From: Luzula sylvatica
Taxonomy: Eukaryota > Streptophyta > Magnoliopsida > Poales > Juncaceae
Direction: 5' to 3'
Length of the DNA stretch: 64,000 nucleotides
NCBI GenBank assembly: GCA_946800325.1
Contig: OX326956.1
Coordinates: forward strand, 21,674,356-21,738,355
Shown here: positions 1 through 14,400 of the stretch, piece after piece
How positions within the stretch are numbered: position 1 is the stretch's first letter
Layout: the number at the start of each line of letters is the position of its first letter
Translations under genes and position numbers: made by a program
The notes under the pieces: generated by a model
Databases searched by the model: none
Seen by the model: only the letters and a program-made list of their open reading frames with translations
Told to the model about the DNA's origin: nothing

Positions 1-3000
1 AGAAAGTTTGTTTTTCGATTCAAAACAAGATTTTAACACTTTGTGGAGCTCAAATGACTTGTTTTTAGATCATTTGTATCGTATCTTTTACTACGTAAAT
101 TTTCACCAAATTTCACAAACACTAGAAAGTTTGTTTTTCGATTCAAAACAAGCTTTGAACGCTTTGAGGAGATCAAATAACGTGGTTTTAGATCATTTGT
201 ATCGATATCTTTTACTACATAACTTTTCACGAAATTTCACACACTAAGAAAGTTTGTTTTTCGATTCAAAACAAGATTTTAACGCTTTGAGGAGCTCAAA
301 TAACTTGTTTTTAGATCATTTGTATCGTATATTTTACTACATAACTTTTCACAAAATATCACAAACATTACGAAAGTTTGATTTTCGATTCAAAACAAGA
401 TTTTAACGCTTTGAGGAGTTCAAATAACGTGTTTTTAGATCATTTGAATCGTATCTTTTACTACATAACTTTTCACCAAATTTCACAAACACTAATAAAG
501 TTTGTTTTTCGATTGAAAACAAGATTTTAACACTTTGAGGAGCTCACATAACGTGTTTTTAGTTCATTTGTATCGTGTCTTTTACTACGTAACTTTTCAC
601 CAAATTTCACAAACACTAAGAAAGTTTGTTTTTCGATTCAAAACAAGATTTTAGCGCTTTGAGGAGTTCAAATAACATGTTTTTAGATCATTTGTATCAT
701 ATCTTTTACTACATAACTTTTCACCAAATTTCACAAACATTACGAAAGTTTGTTTTTCGATTCAAAACAAGTTTTAATGCTTTGAGGAGTTCAAATAACG
801 TGTTTTTAGATCATTTGTATCGTATCTTCTACTACATAACTTTTCACCAAATTTCACAAACACTAAGAAAGTTTGTTTTTCGATTCGAAACAAGAATTTA
901 GCGCTTTGAGGTGTTCAAATAACGTGTTTTTAGATCATTTGTATCGTATCTTTTACTACATAACTTTTCACCAAATTTCACAAACACTAATAAAGTTTGT
1001 TTTTCGATTCAAAACAAGATTTTAACGCTGTGAGGAGCTCAAATAACTTGTTTTTAGATCATTTGTATCGTATCTTTTACTACGTAATTTTTCACCAAAT
1101 TTCACAAACACTAAGAAAGTTTGTTTTTCGATTCAAAACAAGATTTTAGCGCTTTGAGGAGTCCGAATAACGTGTTTTTAGATCATTTGTATCGTATCTT
1201 TTACTACATAACTTTTCACCAAATTTCACAAACACTAAGAAAGTTTGTTTTTCGATTCAAAAGAAGCTTTGAACGCTTTGAGGAGCTCAAATAACGTGTT
1301 TTTAGATCATTTGTATCGTATCTTTTACTACATAACTTTTCACCAAATTTCACAAACACTAATAATATTTGTTTTTCGATTCAAAACAAGATTTTAATGC
1401 TTTGAGGAGCTCACATAACGTGTTTTTAGTTCATTTGTATCGTTTCTTTTACTACGTAACTTTTCACCAAATTTCACAAACACTAAGAAAGTTTGTTTTT
1501 CGATTCAAAACAAGATTTTAGCGCTTTGAGGAGTTCCAATAACGTGTTTTTAGATCATTTGTATCGTATCTTTTACTACATAACTTTTCACCAAATTTTA
1601 CAAACACTAAGAAAGTTTGTTTTTCGATTCAAAACAAGATTTTATCGCTTTGAGGAGTTCAAATAACGTGTTTTTACATCATTTGTATCGTATCTTTTAC
1701 TACATAACTTTTCACCAAATTTCACAAACACTAATAATATTTGTTTTTCGATTCAAAACAAGATTTTTACGCTTTGAGGAGCTCACATCACGTGTTTTGA
1801 GTTCATTTGTATCGTATCTTTTACTACGTAACTTTTCACCAAATTTCACAAACACTAAGAAAGTTTGTTTTTCGATTCAAAACTAGATTTTAACGCCTTG
1901 AGGATCTCAAATAACTTGTTTTTAGATCATTTGTATCGTATCTTTTACTACGTAACTTTTCACCAAATTTCTCAAACACTAAGAAAGTTTGATTTTCGAT
2001 TCAAAACAAGATTTTAACGCTTTGAGGAGCTCAAATAACGTGTTTTTAGATCATTCGTATCGTATCTTTTACTACGTAACTTTTCACCAAATTTCACAAA
2101 CACTAAGAAAGTTTGTTTTTCGATTCAAAACAAGATTTTAGCGATTTGAGGAGTTCCAATAACGTGTTATTAGATCATTTGTATCGTATCTTTTACTACA
2201 TAACTTTTCACCAAATTTCACAAACACTAATAAAGTTTGTTTTTCGATTCAAAACAAGATTTTAACGCTTTGAGGAGCTCACATAACGTGTTTTTAGTTC
2301 ATTTGTATCGTGTCTTTTACTACGTAACTTTTCACCAAATTTCACAAACACTAAGAAAGTTTGTTTTTCGATTCAAAACAAGATTTTATCGCTTTGAGGA
2401 GTTCAAATAACGTGTTGTTAGATCATTTGTATCGTATCTTTTACTACATAACTTTTCACCAAATTTCACAAACACTAAGAAAGTTTGTTTTTCGATTCAA
2501 AACAAGATTTTAACGCTTTGAGTAGTTCAAATAACGTGTTTTTTGATCATTTGTATCGTATCTTTTACTACATAACTTTTCACCAAATTTCACAAACACT
2601 AAAAAAGTTTGTTTTTCGATTCAAACAAGATTTTAACGCTTTGTGGAGCTCAAATAACTTGTTTTTAGATCATTTGTATCGTATCTTTTACTACGTAACT
2701 TTTCACCAAATTTCACAAACACTAAGAAAGTTTGTTTTTCGATTCAAAACAAGATTTTAGCGCTTTGAGGAGTTCAAATAACATGTTTTTAGATCATTTG
2801 TATCATATCTTTTACTACATAACTTTTCACCAAATTTCACAAACATTACGAAAGTTTGTTTTTCGATTCAAAACAAGATTTTAACGCTTTGAGGAGCTCA
2901 CATAATGTGTTTTTAGATCATTTGTATTGTTATCTTTTACTATGTAACTTTTCACCAAATTTCACAAACACTAAGAAAGTTTGTTTTTCGATTCAAAACA

Positions 3001-3220
3001 AGATTTTATCGCTTTGAGGAGTTCAAATAACGTGTTTTTAGATCATTTGTATCGTATCTTTTACTACATAACTTTTCACCAAATTTCACAAACACTAAGA
3101 AAGTTTGTTTTTCGATTCAAAACAAGATTTTAACGCTTTGAGTAGTTCAAATAACGTGTTTTTAGATCATTTGTATCGTATCTTTAACTACATAACTTTT
3201 CACCAAATTTCACAAACACT
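1..3220. repeat. Left-most satellite segment, irregular monomer order
   Basis: About 26 monomers with no obvious short higher-order period. They include the odd monomer at 124-245 (GAGATC core, GATATC site, shortened end) that otherwise recurs only near the right edge of the array. They also include early versions of variants that appear in the later super-repeats: AATAATATTTG monomers at 1361 and 1733, CTCACAT monomers, and a monomer with the shortened CAAACAAG motif near 2625. Roughly 2361-3220 is a seven-monomer run that is missing upstream of 11403 but whose variants reappear upstream of 24793 and 32975. Confidence 0.7.
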
Positions 3221-6200
3221 AAGAAATTTTGTTTTTCGATTCAAAACAAGATTTTAACGCTTTGTGGAGCTCAAATGACTTGTTTTTAGATCATTTGTAT
3301 CGTATGTTTTACTACGTAACTTTTCACCAAATTTCACAAACACTAAGAAAGTTTGTTTTTCGATTCAAAACAAGATTTTTGCGCTTTGAGGAGTTCAAAT
3401 AACATGTTTTTAGATCATTTGTATCGTATATTTTACTACATAACTTTTCACCAAATTTCACAAACATTACGAAAGATTGTTTTTCGATTCAAAACAAGAT
3501 TTTAACGCTTTGAGGAGTTCAAATAACGTGTTTTTAGATCATTTGTATCGTATCTTCTACTACATAACTTTTCACCAAATTTCACAAACACTAAGAAAGT
3601 TTGTTTTTCGATTGAAAACAAGATTTTAGCGCTTTGAGGAGTTCAAATAACATGTTTTTAGATGATTTGTATCATATCTTTTACTACATAACTTTTCACC
3701 AAATTTCACAAACACTAAGAAAGTTTGTTTTTCGATTCAAAACAAGATTTTAGCGCTTTGAGGAGTTCAAATAACTTGTTTTTAGATCATTTGTATCATA
3801 TCTTTTACTACATAACTTTTCACCAAATTTCACAAACATTACGAAAGTTTGTTTTTCGATTCAAAACAAGATTTTAACGCTTTGAGGAGTTCAAATAACG
3901 TGTTTTTAGATCATTTGTATCGTATCTTCTACTACATAACTTTTCACGAAATTTCACAAACACTTAGAAAGTTTGTTTTTCGATTCAAAACAAGAATTTA
4001 GCGCTTTGAGGTGTTCAAATAACGTGTTTTTAGATCATTTGTATCGTATCTTTTACTACATAACTTTTCACCAAATTTCACAAACACTAATAAAGTTTGT
4101 TTTTCGATTCAAAACAAGATTTTAACGCTGTGAGGAGCTCAAATAACTTGTTTTTAGATCATTTGTATAGTATCTTTTACTACGTAATTTTTCACCAAAT
4201 TTCACAAACACTAAGAAAGTTTGTTTTTCGATTCAAAACAAGATTTTAGCGCTTTGAGGAGTTCAAATAACATGTTTGTAGATCATTTGTATCGTATCTT
4301 TTACTACATAAATTTTCACCAAATTTCACAAACACTACGAAAGTTTGTTTTTCGATTCAAAACAAGATTTTAACGCTTTGAGGAGTCCAAATAACGTGTT
4401 TTTATATCATTTGTATCGTATCTTTTACTACATAACTTTTCACCAAATTTCACAAACACTAAGAAAGTTTGTTTTTCGATTCAAAAGAAGCTTTGAACAC
4501 TTTGAGGAGCTCAAATAACGTGTTTTTAGATCATTTGTATCGTATCTTTTACTACATAACTTTTCACCAAATTTCACAAACACTAATAATATTTGTTTTT
4601 CAATTCAAAACAAGATTTTAACGCTTTGAGGAGCTCACATCACGTGTTTTTAGTTCATTTGTATCGTATCTTTTACTACGTAACTTTTCACCAAATTTCA
4701 CAAACACTAAGAAAGTTTGTTTTTCGATTCAAAACTAGATTTTAACTCCTTGAGGAGCTCAAATAACTTGTTTTTAGATCATTTGTATCGTATCTTTTAC
4801 TACGTAATTTTTCACCAAATTTCACAAACACTAAGAAAATTTGTTTTTCGATTCAAAACAAGAGTTTAGCGCTTTGAGGAGTTCAAATAACATGTTTTTA
4901 GATCATTTGTATCATATCTTTTACTACATAACTTTTCACCAAATTTCACAAACATTACGAAAGTTTGTTTTTCGATTCAAAACAAGTTTTAACGCTTTGA
5001 GGAGTTCAAATAACGTGTTTTTAGATCATTTGTATCGTATCTTCTACTACATAACTTTTCACCAAATTTCACAAACACTAAGAAAGTTTGTTTTTCGATT
5101 CAAAACAAGAATTTAGCGCTTTGAGTAGTTCAAATAACGTGTTTTTAGATCATTTGTATCGTATCTTCTACTGCATAACTTTTCACCAAATTTCTCAAAC
5201 ACTAAGAAAGTTTGTTTTTCGATTCAAAACAAGATTTTAACGCTTTGAGTAGTTCAAATAACGTGTTTTTAGATCATTTGTATCGTATCTTTTACTACGT
5301 AACTTTTCACCAAATTTCACAAACACTAAGAAAGTTTGTTTTTCAATTCAAAACAAGATTTTAGCGCTTTGAGGAGTTCAAATAACATGTTTTTAGATCA
5401 TTTATATCATATCTTTTACTACATAACTTTTCACCAAATTTCACTAACATTACGAAAGTTTGTTTTTCGATTCAAAACAAGATTTTAACGCTTTGAGGAG
5501 CTCACATAATGTGTTTTTAGATCATTTGTATTGTTATCTTTTACTATGTAACTTTTCACCAAATTTCACAAACACTAAGAAAGTTTGTTTTTCGATTCAA
5601 AACAAGATTTTATCGCTTTGAGGAGTTCAAATAACGTGTTTTTAGATCATTTGTATCGTATCTTTTACTATATAACTTTTCATCAAATATCACAAACACT
5701 AAGAAAGTTTGTTTTTCGATTCAAAACAAGATTTTAGCGCTTTGAGGAGTTCAAATAACGTGTTTTTAGATCATTTGTATCGTATCTTTTACTACAGAAC
5801 TTTTCACCAAATTTCACAAACACTAATAAAGTTTGTTTTTCGATTCAAAACAAGATTTTAACGCTTTCAGGAGCTCACATAATGTGTTTTTAGATCATTT
5901 GTATTGTTATCTTTTACTATGTAACTTTTCACCAAATTTCACAAACACTAAGAAAGTTTGTTTTTCGATTCAAAACAAGATTTTATCGCTTTGAGGAGTT
6001 CAAATAACGTGTTTTTAGATCATTTGTATCATATCTTTTACTACATAACTTTTCACCAAATTTCACAAACACTAAGAAAGTTTGTTTTTCGATTCAAAAC
6101 AAGATTTTAACGCTTTGAGTAGTTCAAATAACGTGTTTTTAGATCATTTGTATCGTATCTTTAACTACATAACTTTTCACCAAATTTCACAAACACTAAG

Positions 6201-9200
6201 AAAGTTTGTTTTTCGATTCAAAACAAGATTTTAACGCTTTGTGGAGCTCAAATGACTTGTTTTTAGATCATTTGTATCGTATCTTTTACTACGTAAATTT
6301 TCACCAAATTTCACAAACACTAAGAAAGTTTGTTTTTCGATTCAAAACAAGATTTTAGCGCTTTGAGGAGTTCAAATAACATGTTTTTAGATCATTTGTA
6401 TCGTATCTTTTACTACATAACTTTTCACAAAATATCCCAAACATTACGAAAGTTTGATTTTCGATTCAAAACAAGATTTTAACGCTTTGAGGAGTTCAAA
6501 TAACGTGTTTTTAGATCATTTGAATCGTATCTTTTACTACATAACTTTTCACCAAATTTCACAAACACTAAGAAAGTTTGTTTTTCGATTCAAAACAAGA
6601 TTTTAACGCTTTGAGTAGTTCAAATAACGTGTTTTTAGATCATTTGTATCGTATCTTTTACTACATAACTTTTCACCAAATTTCACAAACACTAAGAAAG
6701 TTTGTTTTTCGATTCAAAACAAGATTTTAACGCTTTGAGGAGCTCAAATAACTTGTTTTTAGATCATTTGTATCGTATCTTTTACTACGTAACTTTTCAC
6801 CAAATTTCACAAACACTAAGAAAGTTTGTTTTTCGATTCAAAACAAGATTTTAGCGCTTTGAGGAGTTCGAATAACATGTTTTTAGATCATTTGTATCAT
6901 ATCTTTTACTACATAACTTTTCACCAAATTTCACAAACATTACGAAAGTTTGTTTTTCGATTCAAAACAAGTTTTAACGCTTTGAGGAGTTCAAATAACG
7001 TGTTTTTAGATCATTTGTATCGTATCTTCTACTACATAACTTTTCACCAAATTTCACAAACACTAAGAAAGTTTGTTTTTCGATTCAAAACAAGAATTTA
7101 GCGCTTTGAGGTGTTCAAATAACGTGTTTTTAGATCATTTGTATCGTATCTTTTACTACATAACTTTTCACCAAATTTCACAAACACAAATAAAGTTTGT
7201 TTTTCGATTCAAAACAAGATTTTAACGCTGTGAGGAGCTCAAATAACTTGTTTTTAGATCATTTGTATCGTATCTTTTACTACGTAATTTTTCACCAAAT
7301 TTCACAAACACTAAGAAAGTTTGTTTTTCGATTCAAAACAAGATTTTAGTGCTTTGAGTAGTTCAAATAACGTGTTTTTAGATCATTTGTATCGTATCTT
7401 TAACTACATAACTTTTCACCAAATTTCACAAACACTAAGAAAGTTTGTTTTTCGATTCAAAACAAGATTTTAACGCTTTGTGGAGCTCAAATGACTTGTT
7501 TTTAGATCATTTGTATCGTATCTTTTACTACGTAAATTTTCACCAAATTTCACAAACACTAAGAAAGTTTGTTTTTCGATTCAAAACAAGATTTTAGCGC
7601 TTTGAGGAGTTCAAATAACATGTTTTTAGATCATTTGTATCGTATCTTTTACTACATAACTTTTCACAAAATATCAAAAACATTACGAAAGTTTGATTTT
7701 CGATTCAAAACAAGATTTTAACGCTTTGAGGAGTTCAAATAACGTGTTTTTAGATCATTTGAATCGTATCTTTTACTACATAACTTTTCACCAAATTTCA
7801 CAAACATTACGAAAGTTTGTTTTTCGATTCAAAACAAGATTTTAACGCTTTGAGTAGTTCAAATAACGTGTTTTTAGATCATTTGTATCGTATCTTTTAC
7901 TACATAACTTTTCACCAAATTTCACAAACACTAAGAAAGTTTGTTTTTCGATTCAAAACAAGATTTTAACGCTTTGAGTAGTTCAAATAACGTGTTTTTA
8001 GATCATTTGTATCGTATCTTTTACTACATAACTTTTCACCAAATTTCACAAACACTAAGAAAGTTTGTTTTTCGATTCAAAACAAGATTTTAACGCTTTG
8101 AGGAGCTCAAATAACTTGTTTTTAGATCATTTGTATCGTATCTTTTACTACGTAACTTTTCACCAAATTTCACAAACACTAAGAAAGTTTGTTTTTCGAT
8201 TCAAAACAAGATTTTAGCGCTTTGAGGAGTTCGAATAACATGTTTTTAGATCATTTGTATCATATCTTTTACTACATAACTTTTCACCAAATTTCACAAA
8301 CATTACGAAAGTTTGTTTTTCGATTCAAAACAAGTTTTAACGCTTTGAGGAGTTCAAATAACGTGTTTTTAGATCATTTGTATCGTATCTTCTACTACAT
8401 AACTTTTCACCAAATTTCACAAACACTAAGAAAGTTTGTTTTTCGATTCAAAACAAGAATTTAGCGCTTTGAGGTGTTCAAATAACGTGTTTTTAGATCA
8501 TTTGTATCGTATCTTTTACTACATAACTTTTCACCAAATTTCACAAACACAAATAAAGTTTGTTTTTCGATTCAAAACAAGATTTTAACGCTGTGAGGAG
8601 CTCAAATAACTTGTTTTTAGATCATTTGTATCGTATCTTTTACTACGTAATTTTTCACCAAATTTCACAAACACTAAGAAAGTTTGTTTTTCGATTCAAA
8701 ACAAGATTTTAGTGCTTTGAGTAGTTCAAATAACGTGTTTTTAGATCATTTGTATCGTATCTTTAACTACATAACTTTTCACCAAATTTCACAAACACTA
8801 AGAAAGTTTGTTTTTCGATTCAAAACAAGATTTTAACGCTTTGTGGAGCTCAAATGACTTGTTTTTAGATCATTTGTATCGTATCTTTTACTACGTAAAT
8901 TTTCACCAAATTTCACAAACACTAAGAAAGTTTGTTTTTCGATTCAAAACAAGATTTTAGCGCTTTGAGGAGTTCAAATAACATGTTTTTAGATCATTTG
9001 TATCGTATCTTTTACTACATAACTTTTCACAAAATATCAAAAACATTACGAAAGTTTGATTTTCGATTCAAAACAAGATTTTAACGCTTTGAGGAGTTCA
9101 AATAACGTGTTTTTAGATCATTTGAATCGTATCTTTTACTACATAACTTTTCACCAAATTTCACAAACATTACGAAAGTTTGTTTTTCGATTCAAAACAA

Positions 9201-11402
9201 GATTTTAACGCTTTGAGTAGTTCAAATAACGTGTTTTTAGATCATTTGTATCGTATCTTTTACTACATAACTTTTCACCAAATTTCACAAACACTAAGAA
9301 AGTTTGTTTTTCGATTCAAAACAAGATTTTAACGCTTTGAGCAGCTCAAATAACTTGTTTTTAGATCATTTGTATCGTATCTTTTACTACGTAACTTTTC
9401 ACCAAATTTCACAAACACTAAGAAAGTTTGTTTTTCGATTCAAAACAAGATTTTAGCGCTTTGAGGAGTTCAAATAACATGTTTTTAGAACATTTGTATC
9501 ATATCTTTTACTACATAACTTTTCACCAAATTTCACAAACATTACGAAAGTTTGTTTTTCGATTCAAAACAAGTTTTAACGCTTTGAGGAGTTCAAATAA
9601 CGTGTTTTTAGATCATTTGTATCGTATCTTCTACTACATAACTTTTCACCAAATTTCACAAACACTAAGAAAGTTTGTTTTTCGATTCAAAACAAGATTT
9701 TAACGCTTTGTGGAGCTCAAATGACTTGTTTTTAGATCATTTGTATCGTATCTTTTACTACGTAAATTTTCACCAAATTTCACAAACACTAAGAAAGTTT
9801 GTTTTTCGATTCAAAACAAGATTTTAGCGCTTTGAGGAGTTCAAATAACATGTTTTTAGATCATTTGTATCGTATCTTTTACTACATAACTTTTCACAAA
9901 ATATCACAAACATTACGAAAGTTTGATTTTCGATTCAAAACAAGATTTTAACGCTTTGAGGAGTTCAAATAACGTGTTTTTAGATCATTTGAATCGTATC
10001 TTTTACTACATAACTTTTCACCAAATTTCACAAACATTACGAAAGTTTGTTTTTCGATTCAAAACAAGATTTTAACGCTTTGAGTAGTTCAAATAACGTG
10101 TTTTTAGATCATTTGTATCGTATCTTTTACTACATAACTTTTCACCAAATTTCACAAACACTAAGAAAGTTTGTTTTTCGATTCAAAACAAGATTTTAAC
10201 GCTTTGAGGAGCTCAAATAACTTGTTTTTAGATCATTTGTATCGTATCTTTTACTACATAACTTTTCACCAAATTTCACAAACACTAAGAAAGTTTGTTT
10301 TTCGATTCAAAAGAAGCTTTGAACGTTTTGAGGAGCTCAAATAACGTGTTTTTAGATCATTTGTATCGTATCTTTTACTACATAACTTTTCACCAAATTT
10401 CACAAACACTAATATTATTTGTTTTTCGATTCAAAACAAGATTTTAATGCTTTGAGGAGCTCACATAACGTGTTTTTAGTTCATTTGTATCGTTTCTTTT
10501 TCTACGTAACTTTTCACCAAATTTCACAAACACTAAGAAAGTTTGTTTTTCGATTCAAAACAAGATTTTAGCGCTTTGAGGAGTTCCAATAACGTGTTTT
10601 TAGATCATTTGTATCGTATCTTTTACTACATAACTTTTCACCAAATTTTACAAACACTAAGAAAGTTTGTTTTTCGATTCAAAACAAGATTTTATCGCTT
10701 TGAGGAGTTCAAATAACGTGTTTTTAGATCATTTGTATCGTATCTTTTACTACATAACTTTTCACCAAATTTCACAAACACTAATAATATTTGTTTTTCG
10801 ATTCAAAACAAGATTTTAACGCTTTGAGGAGCTCACATCACGTGTTTTTAGTTCATTTGTATCGTGTCTTTTACTACGTAACTTTTCACCAAATTTCACA
10901 AACACTAAGAAAGTTTGTTTTTCGATTCAAAACTAGATTTTAACGCCTTGAGGAGCTCAAATAACTTGTTTTTAGATCATTTGTATCGTATCTTTTACTA
11001 CGTAACTTTTCACCAAATTTCACAAACACTAAGAAAGTCTGATTTTCGATTCATAACAAGATTTTAACACTTTGGGGAGTTCAAATAACGTGTTTTTAGA
11101 TCATTTGTATCGTATCTTTTACTACATAACTTTTCACCAAATTTCACAAACACTAATAAAGTTTGTTTTTCGATTCAAAACAAGATTTTAATGCTTTGAG
11201 GAGCCCACATAACGTGTTTTTAGTTCATTTGTATCGTGTCTTTTACTACGTAACTTTTCACCAAACTTCACAAACACTAAGAAAGTTTGTTTTTCGATTC
11301 AAAACAAGATTTTAACGCTTTGAGTAGTTCAAATAACGTGTTTTTAGATCATTTGTATCGTATCTTTAACTACATAACTTTTCACCAAATTTCACAAACA
11401 CT
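3221..11402. repeat. Satellite super-repeat copy 1 (8182 bp, 66 monomers)
   Basis: The copy is delimited by a rare monomer starting AAGAAATTTTG (T instead of G at position 7) with a GTGGAGCTCAAATGAC core. That monomer recurs at 11403, 18098, 24793 and 32975. Many diagnostic monomers match copy 2 at a constant +8182 offset, for example 4841 to 13023 and 6826 to 15008. After that the offset drops to 6819, because copy 1 contains an extra 11-monomer tandem duplication (6818-8180 repeated from 8181). The total equals 66 x 124 minus two 1-bp deletions. Confidence 0.8.
6818..9419. repeat. Tandem duplication of an 11-monomer block inside copy 1
   Basis: Diagnostic monomers occur twice at an offset of 1363 bp (11 x 124 minus 1). 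They include the GTTCGAATAACATG monomer (6826 and 8189 frames), CACAAACACAAATAAAG (near 7181 and 8544), the TTTAGTGC monomer (near 7346 and 8709) and AAAATATCAAAAACATT (near 7670 and 9033). The second half ends one monomer earlier, with a GAGCAGCTC core. Super-repeat copies 2 and 3 carry this block once only (15000-16238 and 21199-22437), so the duplication is private to copy 1. Confidence 0.8.
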
Positions 11403-14400
11403 AAGAAATTTTGTTTTTCGATTCAAAACAAGATTTTAACGCTTTGTGGAGCTCAAATGACTTGTTTTTAGATCATTTGTATCGTATGTTTTACTACGTA
11501 ACTTTTCACCAAATTTCACAAACACTAAGAAAGTTTGTTTTTCGATTCAAAACAAGATTTTTGCGCTTTGAGGAGTTCAAACAACATGTTTTTAGATCAT
11601 TTGTATCGTATATTTTACTACATAACTTTTCACCAAATTTCACAAACATTACGAAAGATTGTTTTTCGATTCAAAACAAGATTTTAACGCTTTGAGGAGT
11701 TCAAATAACGTGTTTTTAGATCATTTGTATCGTATCTTCTACTACATAACTTTTCACCAAATTTCACAAACACTAAGAAAGTTTGTTTTTCGATTGAAAA
11801 CAAGATTTTAGCGCTTTGAGGAGTTCAAATAACATGTTTTTAGATGATTTGTATCATATCTTTTACTACATAACTTTTCACCAAATTTCACAAACACTAA
11901 GAAAGTTTGTTTTTCGATTCAAAACAAGATTTTAGCGCTTTGAGGAGTTCAAATAACTTGTTTTTAGATCATTTGTATCATATCTTTTACTACATAACTT
12001 TTCACCAAATTTCACAAACATTACGAAAGTTTGTTTTTCGATTCAAAACAAGATTTTAACGCTTTGAGGAGTTCAAATAACGTGTTTTTAGATCATTTGT
12101 ATCGTATCTTCTACTACATAACTTTTCACGAAATTTCACAAACACTAAGAAAGTTTGTTTTTCGATTCAAAACAAGAATTTAGCGCTTTGAGGTGTTCAA
12201 ATAACGTGTTTTTAGATCATTTGTATCGTATCTTTTACTACATAACTTTTCACCAAATTTCACAAACACTAATAAAGTTTGTTTTTCGATTCAAAACAAG
12301 ATTTTAACGCTGTGAGGAGCTCAAATAACTTGTTTTTAGATCATTTGTATCGTATCTTTTACTACGTAATTTTTCACCAAATTTCACAAACACTAAGAAA
12401 GTTTGTTTTTCGATTCAAAACAAGATTTTAGCGCTTTGAGGAGTTCAAATAACATGTTTGTAGATCATTTGTATCGTATCTTTTACTACATAAATTTTCA
12501 CCAAATTTCACAAACACTACGAAAGTTTGTTTTTCGATTCAAAACAAGATTTTAACGCTTTGAGGAGTCCAAATAACGTGTTTTTATATCATTTGTATCG
12601 TATCTTTTACTACATAACTTTTCACCAAATTTCACAAACACTAAGAAAGTTTGTTTTTCGATTCAAAAGAAGCTTTGAACACTTTGAGGAGCTCAAATAA
12701 CGTGTTTTTAGATCATTTGTATCGTATCTTTTACTACATAACTTTTCACCAAATTTCACAAACACTAATAATATTTGTTTTTCAATTCAAAACAAGATTT
12801 TAACGCTTTGAGGAGCTCACATCACGTGTTTTTAGTTCATTTGTATCGTATCTTTTACTACGTAACTTTTCACCAAATTTCACAAACACTAAGAAAGTTT
12901 GTTTTTCGATTCAAAACTAGATTTTAACGCCTTGAGGAGCTCAAATAACTTGTTTTTAGATCATTTGTATCGTATCTTTTACTACGTAATTTTTCACCAA
13001 ATTTCACAAACACTAAGAAAATTTGTTTTTCGATTCAAAACAAGATTTTAGCGCTTTGAGGAGTTCAAATAACATGTTTTTAGATCATTTGTATCATATC
13101 TTTTACTACATAACTTTTCACCAAATTTCACAAACATTACGAAAGTTTGTTTTTCGATTCAAAACAAGTTTTAACGCTTTGAGGAGTTCAAATAACGTGT
13201 TTTTAGATCATTTGTATCGTATCTTCTACTACATAACTTTTCACCAAATTTCACAAACACTAAGAAAGTTTGTTTTTCGATTCAAAACAAGAATTTAGCG
13301 CTTTGAGTAGTTCAAATAACGTGTTTTTAGATCATTTGTATCGTATCTTCTACTACATAACTTTTCACCAAATTTCACAAACACTAAGAAAGTTTGTTTT
13401 TCGATTCAAAACAAGATTTTAACGCTTTGAGTAGTTCAAATAACGTGTTTTTAGATCATTTGTATCGTATCTTTTACTACGTAACTTTTCACCAAATTTC
13501 ACAAACACTAAGAAAGTTTGTTTTTCAATTCAAAACAAGATTTTAGCGCTTTGAGGAGTTCAAATAACATGTTTTTAGATCATTTATATCATATCTTTTA
13601 CAACATAAATTTTCACCAAATTTCACTAACATTACGAAAGTTTGTTTTTCGATTCAAAACAAGATTTTAACGCTTTGAGGAGCTCACATAATGTGTTTTT
13701 AGATCATTTGTATTGTTATCTTTTACTATGTAACTTTTCACCAAATTTCACAAACACTAAGAAAGTTTGTTTTTCGATTCAAAACAAGATTTTATCGCTT
13801 TGAGGAGTTCAAATAACGTGTTTTTAGATCATTTGTATCGTATCTTTTACTATATAACTTTTCATCAAATATCACAAACACTAAGAAAGTTTGTTTTTCG
13901 ATTCAAAACAAGATTTTAGCGCTTTGAGGAGTTCAAATAACGTGTTTTTAGATCATTTGTATCGTATCTTTTACTACAGAACTTTTCACCAAATTTCACA
14001 AACACTAATAAAGTTTGTTTTTCGATTCAAAACAAGATTTTAACGCTTTGAGGAGCTCACATAATGTGTTTTTAGATCATTTGTATTGTTATCTTTTACT
14101 ATGTAACTTTTCACCAAATTTCACAAACACTAAGAAAGTTTGTTTTTCGATTCAAAACAAGATTTTATCGCTTTGAGGAGTTCAAATAACGTGTTTTTAG
14201 ATCATTTGTATCATATCTTTTACTATATAACTTTTCACCAAATTTCACAAACACTAAGAAAGTTTGTTTTTCGATTCAAAACAAGATTTTAACGCTTTGA
14301 GTAGTTCAAATAACGTGTTTTTAGATCATTTGTATCGTATCTTTAACTACATAACTTTTCACCAAATTTCACAAACACTAAGAAAGTTTGTTTTTCGATT

